NCBI RefSeq assembly: GCF_001692445.1
Contig: NZ_MAQA01000017.1
Coordinates: forward strand, 19,590 to 83,589
From: Oerskovia enterophila
Lineage (GTDB): Bacteria > Actinomycetota > Actinomycetes > Actinomycetales > Cellulomonadaceae
Direction: 5' to 3'
Length of the DNA: 64,000 bases
Shown here: piece by piece, positions 60,213-64,000 of the stretch
Layout: every line of letters starts with the position of its first letter
Numbering within the stretch: position 1 is the first letter of the stretch
Position numbers and translations under genes: made by a program
Notes under the pieces: generated by a model
What the model saw: the letters and a program-made list of their open reading frames with translations, nothing else
Told to the model about the DNA's origin: nothing
The model's database searches: none

Positions 60213-61298
60213 ATGAGCGACTCGACCGGATCGAACCCCGTCCCGCGCGGCTGGAAGCGCCGCGGCCCGCACTTCACCGACCGGATCGCGGCGAGCAGCA
60301 CCTCGCAGCCCGGCGGCCAGGGCGACGACCGAGGGCGCTGGCCCGTCGAGCCGGGCCGCTACCGGCTCGTCGCGAGCCTCGCGTGCCCGTGGGCGCACCG
60401 GTCGATCATCGTGCGCCGGCTGCTGGGGCTCGAGGGCGCGATCTCGCTGGGGATCGTCGACCCGATCCAGGACTCCCGGTCGTGGCGCTTCACGCTCGAC
60501 CGTGACGGGATCGACCCCGAGCTCGGCTCGCACTTCCTCGCCGAGCACTACCTCGCGCGCGACCCCGAGGACGACGGCGGGGTGAGCGTGCCGGCGGTCG
60601 TCGACGTCCCGTCCCGGCTGCTCGTCACGAACGACTACCCGCAGATCACGCTCGACCTGTCGACCGAGTGGACCGCGTACCACCGCCCCGGCGCGCCCGA
60701 CCTGTACCCCGAGGCGTGGCGCGACGAGATCGACGACGTCGCCGAGAAGATCTACCTCGACGTCAACAACGGGGTCTACCGGGCGGGCTTCGCGGACTCG
60801 CAGGAGAAGTACGACACGGCGTTCGGGATCCTCTTCGAACGGCTCGACTGGTTGTCGGACCGGTTGTCGGAGCGCCGCTACCTGGTGGGCGACCACATCA
60901 CCGAGGCCGACGTGCGGCTCTTCACGACGCTCGTGCGCTTCGACGCGGTCTACCACGGGCACTTCAAGACCAACCGCAACAAGATCACCGAGGACCGCGT
61001 CCTGTGGGCCTACGTGCGGGACCTGTTCCAGACCCCGGGGTTCGGCGACACGGTGAACTTCGACCACATCAAGCACCACTACTACCGCGTGCACACGCAG
61101 CTCAACCCGAGCGGGATCGTGCCTGACGGCCCCGACCTGTCGGGATGGCTGACCCCGCACGGGCGCGAGTCGCTCGGTGGGTCACCGTTCGGCGACGGAC
61201 GCGCACCGACGGCCGCGACCGACCTGGCCTCCTACCACCTGGCGCCGCTCGCAGTGCCTGTGGACGGCGAGCCCCAGGCCGCGAGGCCGCGCGGCTGA
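60213..61298 (+). CDS. Xi-class glutathione S-transferase-like reductase
   Basis: 361 residues. The redox motif SLACPWAHRS carries the nucleophilic C58. VPAVVDVPSRLLVTNDYPQI and IYLDVNNGVYRAGFADSQEKY are typical of glutathionyl-hydroquinone reductases (EcYqjG-type, Xi class), as is VRLFTTLVRFDAVYHGHFKTN. Actinobacteria use mycothiol instead of glutathione, so the thiol partner here is probably mycothiol. It would reduce thiol conjugates of quinones. CGGAG lies before the ATG. Confidence 0.9.
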   Translation: MSDSTGSNPVPRGWKRRGPHFTDRIAASSTSQPGGQGDDRGRWPVEPGRYRLVASLACPWAHRSIIVRRLLGLEGAISLGIVDPIQDSRSWRFTLDRDGIDPELGSHFLAEHYLARDPEDDGGVSVPAVVDVPSRLLVTNDYPQITLDLSTEWTAYHRPGAPDLYPEAWRDEIDDVAEKIYLDVNNGVYRAGFADSQEKYDTAFGILFERLDWLSDRLSERRYLVGDHITEADVRLFTTLVRFDAVYHGHFKTNRNKITEDRVLWAYVRDLFQTPGFGDTVNFDHIKHHYYRVHTQLNPSGIVPDGPDLSGWLTPHGRESLGGSPFGDGRAPTAATDLASYHLAPLAVPVDGEPQAARPRG

Positions 61299-61302
61299 GG
61301 GC

Positions 61303-64000
61303 CTACTCCGCGTCCCACGTCGCACTCCCCAGGAGGGTGTGCGGCGTGAAGAGCGAGAGGTGGGAGATCGTCGCGACGTAGTTCGTGCCGTGGCTCACGA
61401 CGCGGTCGCCCTTGACGTAGAACTGCCCGTACTGCCAGGCGGGCAGGCACGACTTCCCGGCGACCTGGAAGGTCCACGACGTCCCCGCGTCGGTCACGAC
61501 GCGGTAGGTCGCGCCGCTCTCACCCGCGCTGGGCGCCTTGACCTGGATGCTCGTCCCGGGCTGCACCGTGCGGGTCGAGTCGCGGACGACCGCAGCCGAA
61601 CCCTCGATGTGGAACGTCACGGCCTGGGTCGAGGCCGTGTTGTCGTACACGAAGGTGACGGGCTGGTACGAGCGCTGCTCGTTGTCCTCGAACCAGCACG
61701 CACCGACCGTGGGCGCACCGACGACGGGGGCAATGACGACCGGCACGTAGCGCGCCGCTTCGTAGCCTGCGGTCGCGGTGCTCGTGTACGCCTTGCCGTC
61801 GACCGTGCGCGACTGCCGGAGCTCGACCTTCCCCGCGGGGACCTCGGTCTTGCCCGTGTCCTGGGTGAACGTGGCCGTGGCCCCTGGCTCGACCGTGACA
61901 GGCGCACCGGCAGCGCCGTACGGGGTGACCATCGAGACCTGCATCGACTCGTTCGAGGAGTTGGTCAGTCGGCCCGTCAGGCGGACCGTGCGGTCGACGA
62001 CGCCGGAGGTCGCGGAGGCCTTGACCGTCCAGTCGGGCACGTAGCAGCTCACGCCCGCGACGGCGTGGCTCGCGAGCTGGACGCCGTCGGCCAAGACCGT
62101 GAACGTCGCGCCCGCAGGACCGACGCTCGTCCTGACCGTCTCGGTCCGTCCGGCGGCGACCGTCCGGGCGAGGTCGTCGCGGCCCGTCACCGTGAACGGT
62201 ACGGGGAGCGTCGAGGCCGAGTTGTCGAACGTGAGCGTCACAGGGGCCGACGACGAGTGCGCCTTCGGGTCGAACACGCACTGGCCGACGGCGGGCGCCG
62301 GGTGCGTGGGCGCGATGGCGGCCCTGCCGAACTCCACGACGAGCGGGACGGGGTTCTCGTACCCCTTGCCGTCGCCGGGGTCGCTGTCCTCGACCCAGCG
62401 GTACTGCCGGAAGCTGACCTTTCCGGCGTCGATCGCGGCGCGCCCGGTGTCGATCGTGAACGTGCCCGACGCACCCGGCGCGAGCGTCACCTTCTCCGAG
62501 TCCTCGACGTCCCCCAGCCCCGCTGGAGCGAGCATCCGCACGTCCATCGGGGTCGTCGACGTGTTGGTCGCAGAGCCCGTGAGGCGGACCGTGCCCCCGA
62601 CGTTCTCCGTGGAGACCGTCGCAGTGGCCAACCAGTCACCGTCCGGGACCCGGTAGCAGTCGAGGGCCTTGAACTCACCCGCCGGGACCGTGCGGGTGTA
62701 CTCGGCCCCCGCGACGGTGGTCGTGAGTGTCAGGGTCGCCGTGCCCGCGGGGAACCGGTACCCGTCCTCCAGCGCCAGGTCGGCCCTCGTGCCGCGGGCC
62801 AGCGCGACCACGGGCGACGCGGAACCGACAGCGTCGAGACGCACCCGGAGGTCGTCGTACGCGGTCGTGTTGGTGACGCCCGCCAGGACGACCGAGGCCG
62901 TGCTCGCGCCCTCGCCGACGCACTGGGGAGCCGCGCCGCCCCCCGCGGGGATCGCGTCGCTCGCGCTGGCCCACGGAGAGCCGACCCGCAGCTGTGCGCT
63001 CGCGGCGTCCTGGGGGGACTTCCCGTCGGAGCTCGCCGAGGCCGTGAACGTCAGGCTGCTCGTCGAGGCCACGGCCTTCCCGTCGGCGACGAGCTGGACG
63101 TCGAGCACGACGGCCGGTCCGGCGCTCGCGCTCGCGTCAGGAGCCGGGAGCGGAGCGCCCTCGCCCGCCGCGCAGGTCGTCGACGACCCGGAGGGTGCGC
63201 AGGACCAGCCAGGGGTCAGCGCGCGGGCCGAGCTCCCGGACGGGAGGTTGCCCACCGAGAACGTCAGACCGTGGGCGTCGACGTCACCGGTGTTCCGGGC
63301 CGAGAGCCGCACCGCGGAAGCACCAGGGTTGAGCAGCTCTCCCACGACGGGCGCCGCAAGGTCCACCTCGGCACCGTAGGACTGGACCGGCGCCGGCGCG
63401 TAGGTCTTCGTCACCGGAGCCAGGCCCTTGCCCCGGACCGACCCGCCGAAGCTGTACGTACCTCCGCGGGAGGCCTGCACCGTGACCACGAGCTCCTTCT
63501 TCTCCCCCGGTGCCAGCACGCCGACCGAGCAGATCACGAGCGAGGTCCCGTCGCCCTGAGGCACGGCCGTGCCGCACGGGAGCGCCGCGGCCTTCAGGAC
63601 GGGCACCACGCCCCGCCCGGCAATGACCGTGGAGCTCACGACCGAGACGTTGGCCGGGAGCGTGACGTCGACGACGACCTCCTGTGCGGACGTCCCCCCG
63701 GTGTTCGAGGCCGTGAGCGTCAGGTCCTCCGGGTCGCGGGGCGCGAGCTGGAGAGGCGCGAAGGCCAGGTCGAGCGAGGCCGGTGCCGGGGCGACCGGGT
63801 CCGCCGGGTCCACCGGGGTGAGGGGGGTCGCCGGGATGGTCGTCCCCGGGCCGGCCAGGTCGCCACCGGTACCCGTGCCGCCACCTGCCTCGCCGCCGGT
63901 CCCGCCTGCTGCGCCTCCGCCGGTGTTCCCACCCGCGGCCAGCGGCGTCGAGCCGGTGTCGCCCTCCTCGAGGGGGGCCAGGTTGGCGGGGGACGTGGGG
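61303..64000 (-). CDS. Large secreted Ig-like/adhesin-type protein, 5' end outside window
   Basis: At least 898 residues; the frame is open to the window end and no start is seen. Next to the window edge is a Gly/Thr linker (GGNTGGGAAGG). Several domains resembling DUF11/Ig-like folds follow (LTASNTGGTSAQEVVVDVTL, then YDNTASTQAVTFHIEG). Two ~120-residue units share GQCVFDPK.../GACWFEDN... and FDNSASTLPVPFTV/YDNTASTQAVTFHI segments. The C-terminus YVKGDRVVSHGTNYVATI looks like a chitin-binding CBM5/12 module. It is probably a cell-surface or secreted glycan-binding protein. No LPxTG is visible. Confidence 0.8.
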   Translation of the reverse strand, partial: PTSPANLAPLEEGDTGSTPLAAGGNTGGGAAGGTGGEAGGGTGTGGDLAGPGTTIPATPLTPVDPADPVAPAPASLDLAFAPLQLAPRDPEDLTLTASNTGGTSAQEVVVDVTLPANVSVVSSTVIAGRGVVPVLKAAALPCGTAVPQGDGTSLVICSVGVLAPGEKKELVVTVQASRGGTYSFGGSVRGKGLAPVTKTYAPAPVQSYGAEVDLAAPVVGELLNPGASAVRLSARNTGDVDAHGLTFSVGNLPSGSSARALTPGWSCAPSGSSTTCAAGEGAPLPAPDASASAGPAVVLDVQLVADGKAVASTSSLTFTASASSDGKSPQDAASAQLRVGSPWASASDAIPAGGGAAPQCVGEGASTASVVLAGVTNTTAYDDLRVRLDAVGSASPVVALARGTRADLALEDGYRFPAGTATLTLTTTVAGAEYTRTVPAGEFKALDCYRVPDGDWLATATVSTENVGGTVRLTGSATNTSTTPMDVRMLAPAGLGDVEDSEKVTLAPGASGTFTIDTGRAAIDAGKVSFRQYRWVEDSDPGDGKGYENPVPLVVEFGRAAIAPTHPAPAVGQCVFDPKAHSSSAPVTLTFDNSASTLPVPFTVTGRDDLARTVAAGRTETVRTSVGPAGATFTVLADGVQLASHAVAGVSCYVPDWTVKASATSGVVDRTVRLTGRLTNSSNESMQVSMVTPYGAAGAPVTVEPGATATFTQDTGKTEVPAGKVELRQSRTVDGKAYTSTATAGYEAARYVPVVIAPVVGAPTVGACWFEDNEQRSYQPVTFVYDNTASTQAVTFHIEGSAAVVRDSTRTVQPGTSIQVKAPSAGESGATYRVVTDAGTSWTFQVAGKSCLPAWQYGQFYVKGDRVVSHGTNYVATISHLSLFTPHTLLGSATWDAE

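Noticed and set aside
1..64000. CRISPR array, prophage, integron or insertion sequence
   Set aside because: No regularly spaced repeats, transposase, integrase or phage structural genes are seen.

Overview
The window is chromosomal DNA from a high-GC Gram-positive bacterium. GC is about 72%, third codon positions are almost all G or C, and GTG starts, ATGA/GTGA stop-start overlaps and long hairpin terminators without T-tracts are common. A PnuC-type RibM behind an FMN riboswitch, F420-type luciferase-like oxidoreductases, a Sir2 deacetylase, and a secreted chitinase and GH5 enzyme suggest Actinomycetota, order Micrococcales, close to Cellulomonadaceae/Promicromonosporaceae (Cellulomonas, Oerskovia or Cellulosimicrobium-like). 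That placement is inferred from gene content only. I see no rRNA, CRISPR array, insertion sequence or prophage; there is one tRNA (Ser, CGA).

Layout. 0-9.5 kb: end of a VapB-like protein, a LytR_C membrane protein, a GNAT, a uracil/xanthine permease, two luciferase-like oxidoreductases around an unknown protein, a TetR/ABC-exporter pair and two small membrane proteins. 9.5-14 kb: an RNA-repair operon, hen1-pnkp, divergent from a SAM methyltransferase. 15-20 kb: DUF1684, hexapeptide-repeat, membrane and TetR proteins, then an FMN riboswitch with ribM and a VOC protein. 20-24.4 kb: acyl-CoA dehydrogenase and thiolase behind a candidate operator, and a GT87 membrane glycosyltransferase. 24.4-28.3 kb: a NarL-type two-component system divergent from a three-gene ABC transporter. 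28.4-33.5 kb: a Zur-box-linked zinc chaperone (AztD-like), a FUSC exporter, a Nudix hydrolase and a deacetylase-like lipoprotein. 33.5-38.7 kb: signal peptidase I, tRNA-Ser and a coupled operon DUF4956 / VTC-type polymerase / carbohydrate-binding lipoprotein.

38.9-56.6 kb is an accessory carbohydrate region. It starts with a GH18 chitinase with its own promoter and a Sir2 deacetylase. A glycan-utilisation locus follows: GH36 alpha-galactosidase with an EamA transporter, a LacI regulator, GH35 beta-galactosidase, a complete sugar ABC importer (binding protein and two permeases), a DUF5054/GH38-like enzyme coupled to a metallophosphoesterase, and a secreted GH5 enzyme. Similar 14-bp LacI-type palindromes (TGTTTACGTAAACA-like) lie upstream of four of its transcription units, so it is probably one regulon. 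56.7-64 kb: tadA, upp, a winged-helix regulator preceded by a 9-codon Cys-rich leader ORF, a lipoprotein, a GST-like reductase and the C-terminal part of a very large secreted protein that runs off the window end.
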